Source: Klebsiella planticola ATCC 33531
Lineage (GTDB): Bacteria; Pseudomonadota; Gammaproteobacteria; Enterobacterales; Enterobacteriaceae
DNA length: 64,000 nucleotides
Direction of reading: 5' to 3'
Assembly: GCF_000735435.1 (NCBI RefSeq)
Contig: NZ_JMPP01000033.1
Location: forward strand, 62,001-126,000
A program made the position numbers and the translations under genes. This document shows, in pieces, positions 45,414-54,500 of this stretch (the first letter of the stretch is position 1; every line of letters starts with the position of its first letter). The notes beneath the pieces were generated by a model. The model did no database searches. It worked only from the letters and a program-made list of their open reading frames with translations, and was not told where the DNA came from.

Positions 45414-46496
45414 CTAGCCTATTTTGGGCTGAAACTGCGCCAGTTTCTGCGGCGGGAATCCGGCTTCCAGCGCCGCTTGGCAGATGGCCTGCCAGCTGCC
45501 GGCATCCAGTGGAATGCCCTGTGCCAGGCGCGCCTGACGATTGGCCTCTTCCCATTCGCCCGGCACCAGAATCGGCGCGTGCGCCTCGTGAGGCGACTGT
45601 TTACACCAGTCGATGAAGGCTTCCGTCTCGCGCTGCATGTCCGGCGCGTCGAAGGCTTGCGGGTCGAGAATAATGGTGGTCATGCAGTTGAAGATGGCGT
45701 CGACGCAGGTCTGCAGGCTCTGCTGGTGAGTGGTCTGGCCGCCGGAGACGGCGCCGCCGAGGATTTCGCACAGCGTGGCGAGGGCGTAGCCTTTATGCTG
45801 GGCAAAGGTCAGCAGGGCGCCCAGCGGCGAGGTCTGCATGACCGCCGGGTCGGTGGTCGGTTCGCCTCGGGCGTCAATCAACGAACCGGGCGGAACGGCT
45901 TCGCCTTTATGCCAGGCGACGCGCGTTTTGCCAAAGGCAATCGCGCTGGTGGCGTAGTCGAGCAGTAGCGGAGGCTGGCCTTCTCGCGGGAAGATAACGC
46001 ACAGCGGATTGGTGCCAAAGCGGCTGTCTTTGCCGCGAAACGGGGCAACCATCGGGTCGCCTACGACGCTGACGAAGTGAATCGAAATAAAACCTGCCGC
46101 CGCGCACTGCTCGGCCCAGTAGCCGATGCGTCCGATGTGATGCGCGTTGCGCAGGGCGATAGCCGCCATACCGTGTTGCCGGGCTTTCTCAATTCCTTTC
46201 TGCATCGCTTCATGGGCAACTACCTGACCAAAGCCTGCGTTGCCGTCGAGTGTCACTACCGCGCCGGCGTCCTTCATCACGCTGGCATGGCGGTTAAACT
46301 GCAGATGACCCTGAGCATGGGAACGCAGGTAGCTCGGGATCATCCCCACCCCGTGTGAGTCGTGGCCGGCGAGATTAGCGGCCACCAGATGGTCGGCGAC
46401 AAGGGAGGCTTCGGTGGGAGAACTGCCAAGCTGAATGAAGAGAGTGTTGACGAACTGATGCAGATCCGTCGCCTGAAAACGATATCCGGTTTGCAC
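45414..46496 (-). CDS. hcxB: Hydroxycarboxylate dehydrogenase B (YbiC/HcxB), malate/L-lactate dehydrogenase family
   Basis: The 360-aa NAD(P)H-dependent enzyme is close to E. coli YbiC: HLVAANLAGHDSHGVGMIPSYLRS near residue 35, the AIALRNAHHIGRIGYWAEQCAAAGF block with catalytic His, RFGTNPLCVIFP and HKGYALA. It reduces 2-oxo acids such as hydroxyphenylpyruvate or 2-oxoglutarate to hydroxy acids. The start is GTG at 46496, with AGGAG seven bases upstream; this matches the homologue's N-terminus. Upstream open reading is non-coding. Confidence 0.92.
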   Translation of the reverse strand: MQTGYRFQATDLHQFVNTLFIQLGSSPTEASLVADHLVAANLAGHDSHGVGMIPSYLRSHAQGHLQFNRHASVMKDAGAVVTLDGNAGFGQVVAHEAMQKGIEKARQHGMAAIALRNAHHIGRIGYWAEQCAAAGFISIHFVSVVGDPMVAPFRGKDSRFGTNPLCVIFPREGQPPLLLDYATSAIAFGKTRVAWHKGEAVPPGSLIDARGEPTTDPAVMQTSPLGALLTFAQHKGYALATLCEILGGAVSGGQTTHQQSLQTCVDAIFNCMTTIILDPQAFDAPDMQRETEAFIDWCKQSPHEAHAPILVPGEWEEANRQARLAQGIPLDAGSWQAICQAALEAGFPPQKLAQFQPKIG

Positions 46497-46702
46497 TGAT
46501 ACGCTCCTGTGACTTATTTGATTGTGTTGTTGTTTTGTTAAGTTTGCCCTTCCATGCTGCGCTCCTGGGCGAAGAAGATCAATACTTTGCGCACCGGAGA
46601 GAATTGAGGGGCAGAGAACAGGCTTGAGGCCCGGCGTGCTGTTCGCGGCCCTGAGAATCATTATGATAAAACCAACTAATAAATGATAAAGAGAAGACTA
46701 AA

Positions 46703-46828
46703 ATGAACGTCAGTACGCTGCTTTTAATTATCGTCGCGATTTCGCTGCTGGGATTATCGATCTATTGTTTATTGAGTTATATAAAAGAACGCAAAGCGAT
46801 GCGCTTTAAATCTTTCCGTCATCGCTAA
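46703..46828 (+). CDS. Small membrane protein, 41 aa
   Basis: A short ORF, MNVSTLLLIIVAISLLGLSI and then YCLLSYIKERKAMRFKSFRHR, has one membrane span (about residues 5-26) followed by a basic cytoplasmic tail. GAGAAGAC lies 8-10 bases before the ATG. Similar short hydrophobic proteins with a basic tail are annotated in Klebsiella genomes, without a known role. The composition (hydrophobic helix then Lys/Arg) would be unlikely by chance. It lies between hcxB (divergent) and an araC-type gene (convergent). Confidence 0.7.
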   Translation: MNVSTLLLIIVAISLLGLSIYCLLSYIKERKAMRFKSFRHR

Positions 46829-46855
46829 TACCCGCCGAGGGCCCGGGCATACGCT

Positions 46856-47815
46856 TTATTTATAATGGTTGTCGCGCCAGGCTTTCGGCGTGGCGTGGTA
46901 TTTTTCACGAAAACTCTTGCTGAATGACGGGTGGCTGACAAAACCGCAGCGCCAGGATACCAGCTCAACCCGCAGTCGGGGATCGGATTCCAGCAGTTGC
47001 CGGGCCGCCTCCAGGCGTATCTCTTTAATCTCCGCCATCACCGAACTCCCCTGTTGCTGAAAAGCCCGGTCGAGGCTGGATCTTGAGCAGCGCAGCATTC
47101 GGCAAAGCAGGTCGGGAGAGAGGTTATGTTTATGATAATTAAGCGCAATAAACGATTTCGCGCTGTTCACCAGATGCGCGAGTTTTCCTGACGAGCGCAG
47201 CCCTTTCTCCTGCGCCACATCGGCCAGAACCTGTAACGCGATATGATGTAAGCCATCGACGATTACCGCGGTTTCCTGGGTAGATAAACTTGCCGATTGC
47301 GCGTCCAGCAGCAGCATATGCGATTTTAAAAATAGCGCTAAAGGGTGATTATCCAGGGAGATGATCGGGCTGGTCAGTTGACCGCTAAATAGCGTTTTGA
47401 TTTTCGCACTATGCGGAATGATATACAGCTGTTTGACATCATCACATTGATAATTGTAATAATCATTGCGCTGATGAACGATGAGTTGTCCCGGATTAAC
47501 CTGGGCGATGGCGGATTTTTTCCTGCCGCCGATCAGCTGATGCCCCTGTACCAGCAGAGAAATATAGGTTGAAGACTCAGCCACCTGATGCGGGTCGAAG
47601 ATTGTCTCGTTTTTAGAACCCATGGCACTACAATAATCGCCGGAAATAGCAGATATGGTTTTATGGTGGGCAACAATTTCTGCCGGACGGCGGTTATTTA
47701 CGACCTCAATGCCATAGCAGCTGAGGTTCTGCGATATTCGCTGATAGCGCTCTTCCGGCGCAATATCCGCCGCGCTTAAAACATGTGGAACGTACAGCGT
47801 CGAAGGTCTGGACAT
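46856..47815 (-). CDS. AraC-family transcriptional regulator
   Basis: The 319-aa protein has a C-terminal AraC HTH pair (about 220-315): LLCRMLRCSRSSLDRAFQQQG and ELVSWRCGFVSHPSFSKSFREKY followed by TPKAWR. The N-terminal ~200 residues form a cupin-like sensor (AraC_binding_2 type, as in FeaR). No clear target is encoded next to it; the small membrane protein converges on it. The effector is unknown. Confidence 0.88.
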   Translation of the reverse strand: MSRPSTLYVPHVLSAADIAPEERYQRISQNLSCYGIEVVNNRRPAEIVAHHKTISAISGDYCSAMGSKNETIFDPHQVAESSTYISLLVQGHQLIGGRKKSAIAQVNPGQLIVHQRNDYYNYQCDDVKQLYIIPHSAKIKTLFSGQLTSPIISLDNHPLALFLKSHMLLLDAQSASLSTQETAVIVDGLHHIALQVLADVAQEKGLRSSGKLAHLVNSAKSFIALNYHKHNLSPDLLCRMLRCSRSSLDRAFQQQGSSVMAEIKEIRLEAARQLLESDPRLRVELVSWRCGFVSHPSFSKSFREKYHATPKAWRDNHYK

Positions 47816-48258
47816 GCTTGTCTCTTATCCCGGGTTGACGTTGGCAGGTAGTTCTTTTTTATCCTTCTGATTATAAGATTAATCTTCATTAAAGCCAGCG
47901 GGCGGACGGTTTTTTACATTGGCCTGGGGGGGAATTGTTCAGTATTGCGTGGGAAACTATCAATACGTAGCGCATCGCGGTGACAGCCTGGCCGCATCAA
48001 TCAGCGGAAAACTATTTTTATTTGACTTTTTCACGGCACTGAAAATATAAAATAAATTAATTTTAATTATTATTTTTTATTTAAAGTGGGTGTTTTGAGT
48101 TGTTATGTTGATATTTTAACAAAATAAATCAATCTCGGTTTGGTTATTTTCTGTCTGCCTGGCGCTCGCGCGACAGCAAAAAAAGAGAGTGGACAGCAGG
48201 ATGAAAATCATCGCAATCTAAAAAGAGGCATTCATTTCGCAACGGGGAAAATACGCGG
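47816..48258. other. AT-rich intergenic region without a gene
   Basis: This 443-bp gap is strikingly AT-rich from about 48010 to 48130, against high-GC surroundings. It holds an inverted repeat GTATTG-N13-CAATAC (47942-47966) and, presumably, the promoters of the divergent araC-type and FMN-binding genes. I see no ORF or RNA gene. Confidence 0.5.
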
Positions 48259-49020
48259 ATGCGCAAGAGTAAAATAATTGTTTTATCTTTGATGGTTGTT
48301 TGTGTTTTATGTTTTGCAATTGTTGCTGTTTATTTTTTATTGCTCAAGGATGACGCTGCGGAGCCCGTCAATGAAGAGACGGAAGCTGCGGTCCTGGACG
48401 TCGCCGGATTCGCAAACAGCGGGCATCGCGACGAGCAAAAATTGAGAGCGCTGTTCCAGACACGCATCGTGACTCGCCAGCTGAATCTCGATCGCGGCGA
48501 GCTGGTACCTGCCGGGCACACTGGCGCAGAACAACAGCGCTGTGCAGACCTGCCACCGACCCGCGACCCGGCGCAAATCCGGCGTCGCTGTGCGCTGGTG
48601 GATATTTACCTGGTCCGTGATACCGACCAGCATATTCAGCAAATTATTCTGCCGGTCTACGGTAAGGGTGCCAAATCAATGATGTATGCGCTGGTTGCTC
48701 TCAGCACGGATGGCCGCACGGTAAATGACCTGATCTATTACCAGCAGAATGAGACGCCGCTGCTGGGGGCGAGGGTGGAAGACCCGCAGTGGCGCAGACA
48801 GTGGGCAGGGAAAAAAATCCGCGATGACCAGGGGCGGCCCGCGTTGCAGGTCGTTCAGGACAGTGTCGGCCAGCATGACGCCTATACCGTTGACGGCATC
48901 AGCGGTGCGACCCTGACCTCAACCGGCGTGGAGAAAAGCATCAATTTCTGGATGGGGGAGCAAGGGTACGGCAATTTTCTCCGCCATCTGCAGGATGATC
49001 CCGCGATATTAACCCAATAG
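48259..49020 (+). CDS. NqrC-like FMN-binding protein (orphan)
   Basis: The 253-aa protein has an N-terminal membrane anchor (about residues 5-28) and a periplasmic FMN-binding domain like subunit C of Na+-pumping NADH:quinone reductase. The covalent flavin motif DGISGATLTSTGV is at about 213-224, with Thr218 the expected attachment residue; the YGKGAKSMMYALVAL segment matches the NqrC core. The other Nqr subunits are absent. A region at about 80-112 with two Cys is unlike standard NqrC. It precedes the fet operon but is separated from it by a terminator. Confidence 0.82.
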   Translation: MRKSKIIVLSLMVVCVLCFAIVAVYFLLLKDDAAEPVNEETEAAVLDVAGFANSGHRDEQKLRALFQTRIVTRQLNLDRGELVPAGHTGAEQQRCADLPPTRDPAQIRRRCALVDIYLVRDTDQHIQQIILPVYGKGAKSMMYALVALSTDGRTVNDLIYYQQNETPLLGARVEDPQWRRQWAGKKIRDDQGRPALQVVQDSVGQHDAYTVDGISGATLTSTGVEKSINFWMGEQGYGNFLRHLQDDPAILTQ

Positions 49021-49044
49021 CCTTCAGTCGTTTGCATCCCCGCC

Positions 49045-49073
49045 ACGACGCCACTTCCGGCGTCGTTTTTTTA
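49045..49073 (+). terminator. Terminator after the NqrC-like gene
   Basis: Stem ACGACGCC / GGCGTCGT (8 bp, 6-nt loop) is followed by seven T residues, 25 bp after the stop codon. Confidence 0.88.
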
Positions 49074-49211
49074 TCTTGCGGGCGGGGGGCGTCAAAAACG
49101 GACGCGCCCGCAGCCGACACAAAACGTGTTGTTCTTTGCGGTTTTTTACACAAATTGTCACCATTTGACATTTTCATGATCTGGGTCATGTGCACGACAA
49201 GGAAAAATGAC

Positions 49212-49230
49212 AATGATAACTATTATCATT
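49212..49230. promoter_or_regulatory. Fur box of the fet operon
   Basis: AATGATAACTATTATCATT contains a near-perfect 7-1-7 Fur site (TGATAAC-T-ATTATCA; one mismatch). It lies 20 bp before the fetM start codon, so bound Fur would block transcription of the iron operon. Confidence 0.85.
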
Positions 49231-49249
49231 ATCGTTAATGGAACCCGTC

Positions 49250-51199
49250 ATGTCAGCTCCTCGCTCTTTTCTGCTGCTCACGTTGCTCAGCGTCCTGTTC
49301 TGCGCGTGCGCGATGGCGCAAACCCGCTACGCGCCGCTGATCGAGGATATTGAGCACCGGCTGGATAAAACAACCGAGCTCTACCAGCAGCAAAAAAACA
49401 ACGAGGCGCGTCGGGAAGTGCAGGCCGCCTATTTCGAAGTGTTTGAAAACCTCGAAGGCCCTATCCGCATCAATTTTTCGGCGCGTAAAAGCTACGAAAT
49501 GGAGAGCACTTTCGGTGACATCCGTCGCATGATTGCAGACGGTAAGCCGCTGCAAGAGGTTCAGGCCCGGGTGGACGGGCTCAAGAAAGCGCTGCGTGAC
49601 GTTGAGCCTGTGCTGGATGGCGGCCATCGGCTGGTGGCGGAAGAGCAGCATACCGCGTTGACCCGGGGCGATATCGCCTTGCACTGGCAGAACAGCTTCC
49701 GCACCATCGACGATCTGCTGGCGCAGGCGGTGAGCGCCTATCAGGCGGGAAATTACCCCCTCGCCAGTCAGCAGGTGCAGCAGGCGCACTATCAGGGATT
49801 TAAAAACTCAGAGATGGAAATGTCGGTGCGGCAAAACCGCTCGGCAAAAAACGCGGCGGCCATTAATCAGCAGTTTACCGCCCTGATTGCGCTGACGTCC
49901 CAGCCGGATCGTCTGAACGATGTGGCTTATCAGGTGACGACGCTGTTGCAGGAGCTCGAAGACATATTGCCGGGGCTGCCGACGACCCGCGATGACCAGC
50001 CGGTGAATGCCCCGACGGCAGACGAAGAGAGCGCCCCGCTCGCCGTAGGCGCGCCGGGCGCTGACTGGGCCAACGTTGCCACGGGGATTAACCAGAGTAT
50101 CGATGCGGCGCTGGCGCGCTACCAGCGCGGCGAGGCGTCTGATGCCCTTCTGGATATTCAGGACACCTACTTCGATCGTTTTGAAGCCACCGGGATGGAG
50201 AACAAAATCGGCTCCCGCGATGCTGCGTTTAAAACCCGCCTTGAGGCCCACTTCACCCGTCTGGTCAGCCTGATGAAGGCCGGACAGCCGCAGGACAAAC
50301 TGGTGGCTGAAGCCGCTGCGCTACGAGCAGATCTGCATCAGGCGGTGGCGATGCTGGGCGAGGGTGAAGAGACGCAGTGGAGCCTGCTGCTATACAGCCT
50401 GATGATTATTGTACGTGAAGGGCTGGAGGCGCTGCTGATTGTGGCGGCCATCGTGGCCTGGCTGGTGAAAAATGACCATCACGACAAGCTGCTGCTGATT
50501 CGTCAGTCGGTGGTCGTCGCGCTGGTTGCCAGCGTGGCGACGGCGGTCGTTTTCCAACTGGTGTTTACCCACTCCGGCGCCAGTCGGGAGCTGCTGGAAG
50601 GGATTACCATGCTGATCGCCGTGGTGATGCTGTTCTTTATGAGCTACTGGCTGCTGTCGAAGGTTGAATCCCGCCGCTGGAAAGCCTGGCTGGAGGGTAA
50701 GCTGACGCATTCGCTCTCTCGCGGCTCGCTGGTGGGGCTATGGCTGACCAGCTTTCTTGCCGTCTATCGGGAAGGCGCCGAAACAGTCCTGTTTTACTAC
50801 GCCCTGGTTGGCGACGCGCAGAGTGTTTCCGGGCATCTGGCCATCGGCGCCGGGTTTGTTATTGGCTGCGTGCTGCTGCTGGCCGCATGGCTCATCATGC
50901 GCTACTCGGTGGTGCGCCTGCCGCTCAAACCTTTCTTTATCTTCACCGGCGGCTTTATGTACCTGATGGCATTTGTTTTTGCCGGTAAAGGGGTCCTTGA
51001 ACTGATAGAAGGCAAACTGTTTCAGCCTACGCTGGTTGGCGGCGTGCCTGAAATCAGCTGGCTGGGCATTTATCCCTATCTGGAAACCCTGACGCCACAG
51101 GTGATTTTACTGATTGCTGCCCTGGTTGCCCTGTGGATTACGCTCCGCCGCAATCACCTACCCACAGCACAGATAAAAAATAATATTTCAACATTATAA
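49250..51199 (+). CDS. fetM: Iron permease FetM (FTR1 family, with large periplasmic domain)
   Basis: The 649-aa protein has a signal peptide (cleavage near AMA-QT), a periplasmic helical region (about 25-370) and a C-terminal FTR1 iron permease with seven membrane segments. The two FTR1 motifs are VREGLEALLIV near residue 388 and YREGAETVLFYY near 506; their Glu residues bind iron. E. coli FetM needs FetP for Fe(II) uptake at low pH. The ATG at 49250 was chosen (TGGA upstream); an in-frame ATG at 49238 is possible. Confidence 0.9.
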   Translation: MSAPRSFLLLTLLSVLFCACAMAQTRYAPLIEDIEHRLDKTTELYQQQKNNEARREVQAAYFEVFENLEGPIRINFSARKSYEMESTFGDIRRMIADGKPLQEVQARVDGLKKALRDVEPVLDGGHRLVAEEQHTALTRGDIALHWQNSFRTIDDLLAQAVSAYQAGNYPLASQQVQQAHYQGFKNSEMEMSVRQNRSAKNAAAINQQFTALIALTSQPDRLNDVAYQVTTLLQELEDILPGLPTTRDDQPVNAPTADEESAPLAVGAPGADWANVATGINQSIDAALARYQRGEASDALLDIQDTYFDRFEATGMENKIGSRDAAFKTRLEAHFTRLVSLMKAGQPQDKLVAEAAALRADLHQAVAMLGEGEETQWSLLLYSLMIIVREGLEALLIVAAIVAWLVKNDHHDKLLLIRQSVVVALVASVATAVVFQLVFTHSGASRELLEGITMLIAVVMLFFMSYWLLSKVESRRWKAWLEGKLTHSLSRGSLVGLWLTSFLAVYREGAETVLFYYALVGDAQSVSGHLAIGAGFVIGCVLLLAAWLIMRYSVVRLPLKPFFIFTGGFMYLMAFVFAGKGVLELIEGKLFQPTLVGGVPEISWLGIYPYLETLTPQVILLIAALVALWITLRRNHLPTAQIKNNISTL

Positions 51200-51217
51200 G
51201 ACGCGAGGATTTGTCAA

Positions 51218-51745
51218 ATGACCATCAAAAAGAGCCTGATTATCGGCGCCACCGTGGCCGCTATTTTTACCGCGCCCGCGGCGCTGGCCTTTAAAGAGTA
51301 TCCGGCAGGTGAACCGGTCACCATGAATGAGATGGAGATCGCCGCCGTCTATCTTCAGCCGATTGATATGGAACCGCGCGGAATGGGTCTGCCGGCAGCG
51401 AAATCAGATATCCATCTGGAGGCCGATATTCATGCGGTTGAAGGGGGAAAGAATGGTTTTGGCGCCGGTGAATGGATTCCCTATTTGACCATTGCCTATA
51501 CCCTGGTCAATAGCGATACCGGTGAAAAGCAGGAGGGGACTTTTATGCCGATGGTCGCAAGCGACGGTCCGCACTATGGCGCCAATATTAAAATGATGGG
51601 CGTCGGCAATTATAAAGTGACGTACCACATTGAACCGCCATCAAAAGCCGGGATGCACCGTCATACCGACAGCGAAACCGGGGTGGGCCGCTGGTGGAAA
51701 CCGTTCGATGTCAGCTATGAATTCAAATACGTCGGCCTGAACTAA
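51218..51745 (+). CDS. fetP: Periplasmic iron-binding protein FetP (P19 family)
   Basis: The 175-aa protein has a signal peptide (cleavage near ALA-FK) and matches Campylobacter P19 / E. coli FetP: MEIAAVYLQPIDMEP, HLEADIHAVEG, and SKAGMHRHTDSETGVGRWW. The conserved Met and His residues form the Cu site, with a second site for Fe or Mn. It is a dimeric partner of the FTR1 permease encoded 18 bp upstream. Confidence 0.93.
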   Translation: MTIKKSLIIGATVAAIFTAPAALAFKEYPAGEPVTMNEMEIAAVYLQPIDMEPRGMGLPAAKSDIHLEADIHAVEGGKNGFGAGEWIPYLTIAYTLVNSDTGEKQEGTFMPMVASDGPHYGANIKMMGVGNYKVTYHIEPPSKAGMHRHTDSETGVGRWWKPFDVSYEFKYVGLN

Positions 51746-51834
51746 ACGTTCGTCGCGCAGGATGGCCAGCATGCCGTCCTGCGGTGTATTACCGCATGCG
51801 GATTGCACCTTATCCGCCGAACCGGGTCGAAGTT

Positions 51835-53214
51835 ATGAGTTATTTTTTCGTCACCACGCTGCAGGTTTTTTTCTGTATTACGCTGCTGTCCTCGGTTCTC
51901 TGGGGCCGCGGCGTGTCTCCTTCACTGCGCCCCCTCACGTGGACGCTGCTCACGGCGCTGGCCAGTGGGCTACTGGCCGGACTGTTTATTCGCGGGAGCC
52001 AGACGCTACAGCTGATGCTGGTGAGCGGAGAAATCCTCCTTTCCGTGCTGTTTTTACTGAGCTTCTGGTGGGCCTCGCCGCGTCTGCGCTACGTGTGGCA
52101 ATGGATCCTCGTATTTGGCGCCGCCCGTCACTGGGCTCTGGACCCCAATCTTGGCGGATTAACCTCCACCCACGTGCTGAACACCGACCTGCTGCTGAAC
52201 CTGACCGCGCTGGCGCTGGCCGTTGCGCTGCTGTGTCTGGCCGCGGTGCTGTGCGCTCTGCTGCTGCGCCGGATGAGCTGGCCGTACTGGCCGCTGGCGA
52301 TTCTGCTGATGATCCTGCTTTGGCTACCGATGTTCGGCAATCTGCTGCTGCTGTTGATGAAGCTGCAAATCATCCCCTTACTGAAGCCGCTGCTGAGTTT
52401 TGTGGCCAAAGTGACCAACAATGCCGCCGGGTACAGCTGGCTTGCAGCCGCCGTGCTCCTGCTGCTGTGTCTGTGCTGGACCCCGACTCTTCGTCGCTAT
52501 GCCCGGGCGGTGAAGGCGGCGGCGGAGCCGGTTACCCGTCGACTGGCGTTGGCCGAGCGCCGCAGCGCTGTCCGCCTCTGGTTAACGACGATCTGCTGTG
52601 CGCTGGTGATTGCAGGTGGCCAGCTGTGGTGGGATCTGGTGGCCTCCCGGCCGCCGAGGCTATCGGAAGCTCAGCCGGTCAGCCTTGCCGCTGATGGTCT
52701 GGTCCATATTCCGCTTACACAGGTTCGCGACGGCAAACTGCACCGTTTCGTCTGGGTGGCAGACGACGGTAAGGCGGTGCGCTTTTTTGTCATCAACCGC
52801 TATCCCGACAAATTACGCTTTGGCGTGGTATTTGACGCCTGTCTGCTGTGCGGCGATCAGGGATATGTCATGGAAGGTAACCAGGTGATTTGTGTCGCCT
52901 GCGGGGTACACATATTTATTCCTTCGATTGGTAAACCCGGCGGCTGTAATCCGGTGCCGATCGATGGCTGGCATAACGACGAACGTGAGTTGACGATACC
53001 CGGTGCGGCCCTGGCCGTCGGAGGCAACTATTTCTCTACCGTGCTGACTATCAAGGTGACCGACCCGGTGGACGGGACGGCTCTGACCAACACGGCGGCT
53101 GAGTATAAATACAGCTATGCAGGCAGAACCTGGTTTTTTGCCTCTGAAGCAAACTACAACCGTTTCCGCAACGCGCCAGAGACGTTTGTTCCCGGCACGG
53201 CGCAGGAGGAGTAA
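51835..53214 (+). CDS. DUF2318 membrane protein (fetA-like)
   Basis: The 459-aa protein has about eight membrane segments in residues 1-280 and a C-terminal periplasmic DUF2318 domain with CLLCGDQGYVMEG, a CVACG motif and GGCNPVP; these Cys residues probably bind a metal or redox cofactor. It occurs in P19/FTR1 operons from Campylobacter to enterobacteria. A role in moving electrons or iron in the periplasm is inferred. Translation probably starts at MSYFF (51835), although in-frame ATGs occur earlier. Confidence 0.85.
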   Translation: MSYFFVTTLQVFFCITLLSSVLWGRGVSPSLRPLTWTLLTALASGLLAGLFIRGSQTLQLMLVSGEILLSVLFLLSFWWASPRLRYVWQWILVFGAARHWALDPNLGGLTSTHVLNTDLLLNLTALALAVALLCLAAVLCALLLRRMSWPYWPLAILLMILLWLPMFGNLLLLLMKLQIIPLLKPLLSFVAKVTNNAAGYSWLAAAVLLLLCLCWTPTLRRYARAVKAAAEPVTRRLALAERRSAVRLWLTTICCALVIAGGQLWWDLVASRPPRLSEAQPVSLAADGLVHIPLTQVRDGKLHRFVWVADDGKAVRFFVINRYPDKLRFGVVFDACLLCGDQGYVMEGNQVICVACGVHIFIPSIGKPGGCNPVPIDGWHNDERELTIPGAALAVGGNYFSTVLTIKVTDPVDGTALTNTAAEYKYSYAGRTWFFASEANYNRFRNAPETFVPGTAQEE

Positions 53215-53216
53215 CC

Positions 53217-54500
53217 ATGCTGTGGCGAATGATCTATCAGTCATGGGGGCGTAATCTGCGCCGCAAAGCGCTGGCGGTGTTAACCGTTTTCCTGGCCACG
53301 AGTCTGATCTCGGCGCTGCTGGCTATTTCTATCGACATCGGTGACAAAATGTCCCGCGAGCTGAAATCCTACGGTGCCAATATCTTAATTGAACCGGCCG
53401 GGCAGGCAGCGCTACCTGCGTTGTTCAGCGAGCAAAGCAACCCGCTGGCCAGCGATGATTTCCTTGATGAGTCCGAGCTGGCGAATATTAAAGATATCTT
53501 CTGGCGAAATAATATCGTCGGTTTTGCGCCAATGCTCAGCGGCGAGGCGACCGTTGACGGGCACGAAATCCGTCTGCTCGGCACCTTCTTCAGCCAGCCG
53601 GTCGCGATACCGGATGAAGAGGGTTATGAGACCGGGCAGCGCACGGTCAGCCCGTTCTGGAAGGTGACTGGCACCTGGCCGCAGGAACCTGTAGGCAAGA
53701 CGCCGCAAACATTAGTCGGGCATGCGCTGGCGCGTAATTACGGCTGGCAACCCGGTGACCATCTCAGGCTACAGGTGGCGAACGAGACCGTGGATGTGGT
53801 GGTCAGCGGCGTTCTCTCCAGCGGTGGTGATGAAGACAACCAGCTGGTGATGCCGCTTAGCATCGTACAGCGGCTGCTGGGCCTGACGGGAAAAATACAG
53901 GCAATTCGCGTATCGGCCCTGACGGTACCAGAAAATGAGCTGTCGCGCCGGGCGCGTGAGAATCTCGAGGCTCTGAACGCTGAAGAGTATGACCTGTGGT
54001 ATTGCACGGCGTATGTCTCTTCTATTGCTCACCAGCTGGAGGAGGCCATTTCCGGTGCAGAAGTGCGCCCGGTCTGGCAGGTTGCGGCCTCGGAGGGCGT
54101 AGTTATCGATAAAATTCAGCTGCTGATGGCGGTCGTCACCCTGGCGGCATTGGCCGCTGCGGCAATGGGGATTGCCTCGCTGATGACCAGTACCATTATG
54201 GAGCGAGCCCGGGAGATCGGCCTGATGAAAGCGCTTGGCGCCCGACAGTGGCAAATTTTGCTGCTGTTTTATCTTGAAGCAGCGCTGGGCGGGCTGGCAG
54301 GTGGGGGGCTGGGCTGTGTTGCTGGCTGGGGGCTGGCGAAGATGATTGGCCTGATGCTCTTTGCCACGCCGCTCGACTTTGCCTGGGTGGTGGTGCCCTG
54401 TGTGCTGGTGATCGCAGTGCTGATTGCGCTTATCGGCACCTGGTTCCCGGCGCGTCGAATCGCCCGACTTTATCCCGTGGAGGTGCTGTATGGCCGCTAA
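53217..54500 (+). CDS. ABC transporter permease, FtsX/MacB family (fetB-like)
   Basis: The 427-aa protein has one N-terminal membrane segment (about 20-42), a large periplasmic MacB_PCD domain and three C-terminal segments with the FtsX fold; EIGLMKALGARQWQILLLFYLEA is the coupling region. With the next permease and the LolD-like ATPase it forms a MacB/LolCDE-type ABC complex. The family usually works on periplasmic substrates, so import of iron by it is not obvious. Confidence 0.9.
   Translation: MLWRMIYQSWGRNLRRKALAVLTVFLATSLISALLAISIDIGDKMSRELKSYGANILIEPAGQAALPALFSEQSNPLASDDFLDESELANIKDIFWRNNIVGFAPMLSGEATVDGHEIRLLGTFFSQPVAIPDEEGYETGQRTVSPFWKVTGTWPQEPVGKTPQTLVGHALARNYGWQPGDHLRLQVANETVDVVVSGVLSSGGDEDNQLVMPLSIVQRLLGLTGKIQAIRVSALTVPENELSRRARENLEALNAEEYDLWYCTAYVSSIAHQLEEAISGAEVRPVWQVAASEGVVIDKIQLLMAVVTLAALAAAAMGIASLMTSTIMERAREIGLMKALGARQWQILLLFYLEAALGGLAGGGLGCVAGWGLAKMIGLMLFATPLDFAWVVVPCVLVIAVLIALIGTWFPARRIARLYPVEVLYGR

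Noticed and set aside
48259-49020. Start of an nqr operon
   Set aside because: No NqrA, B, D, E or F gene follows; a terminator and then the fet operon come next.
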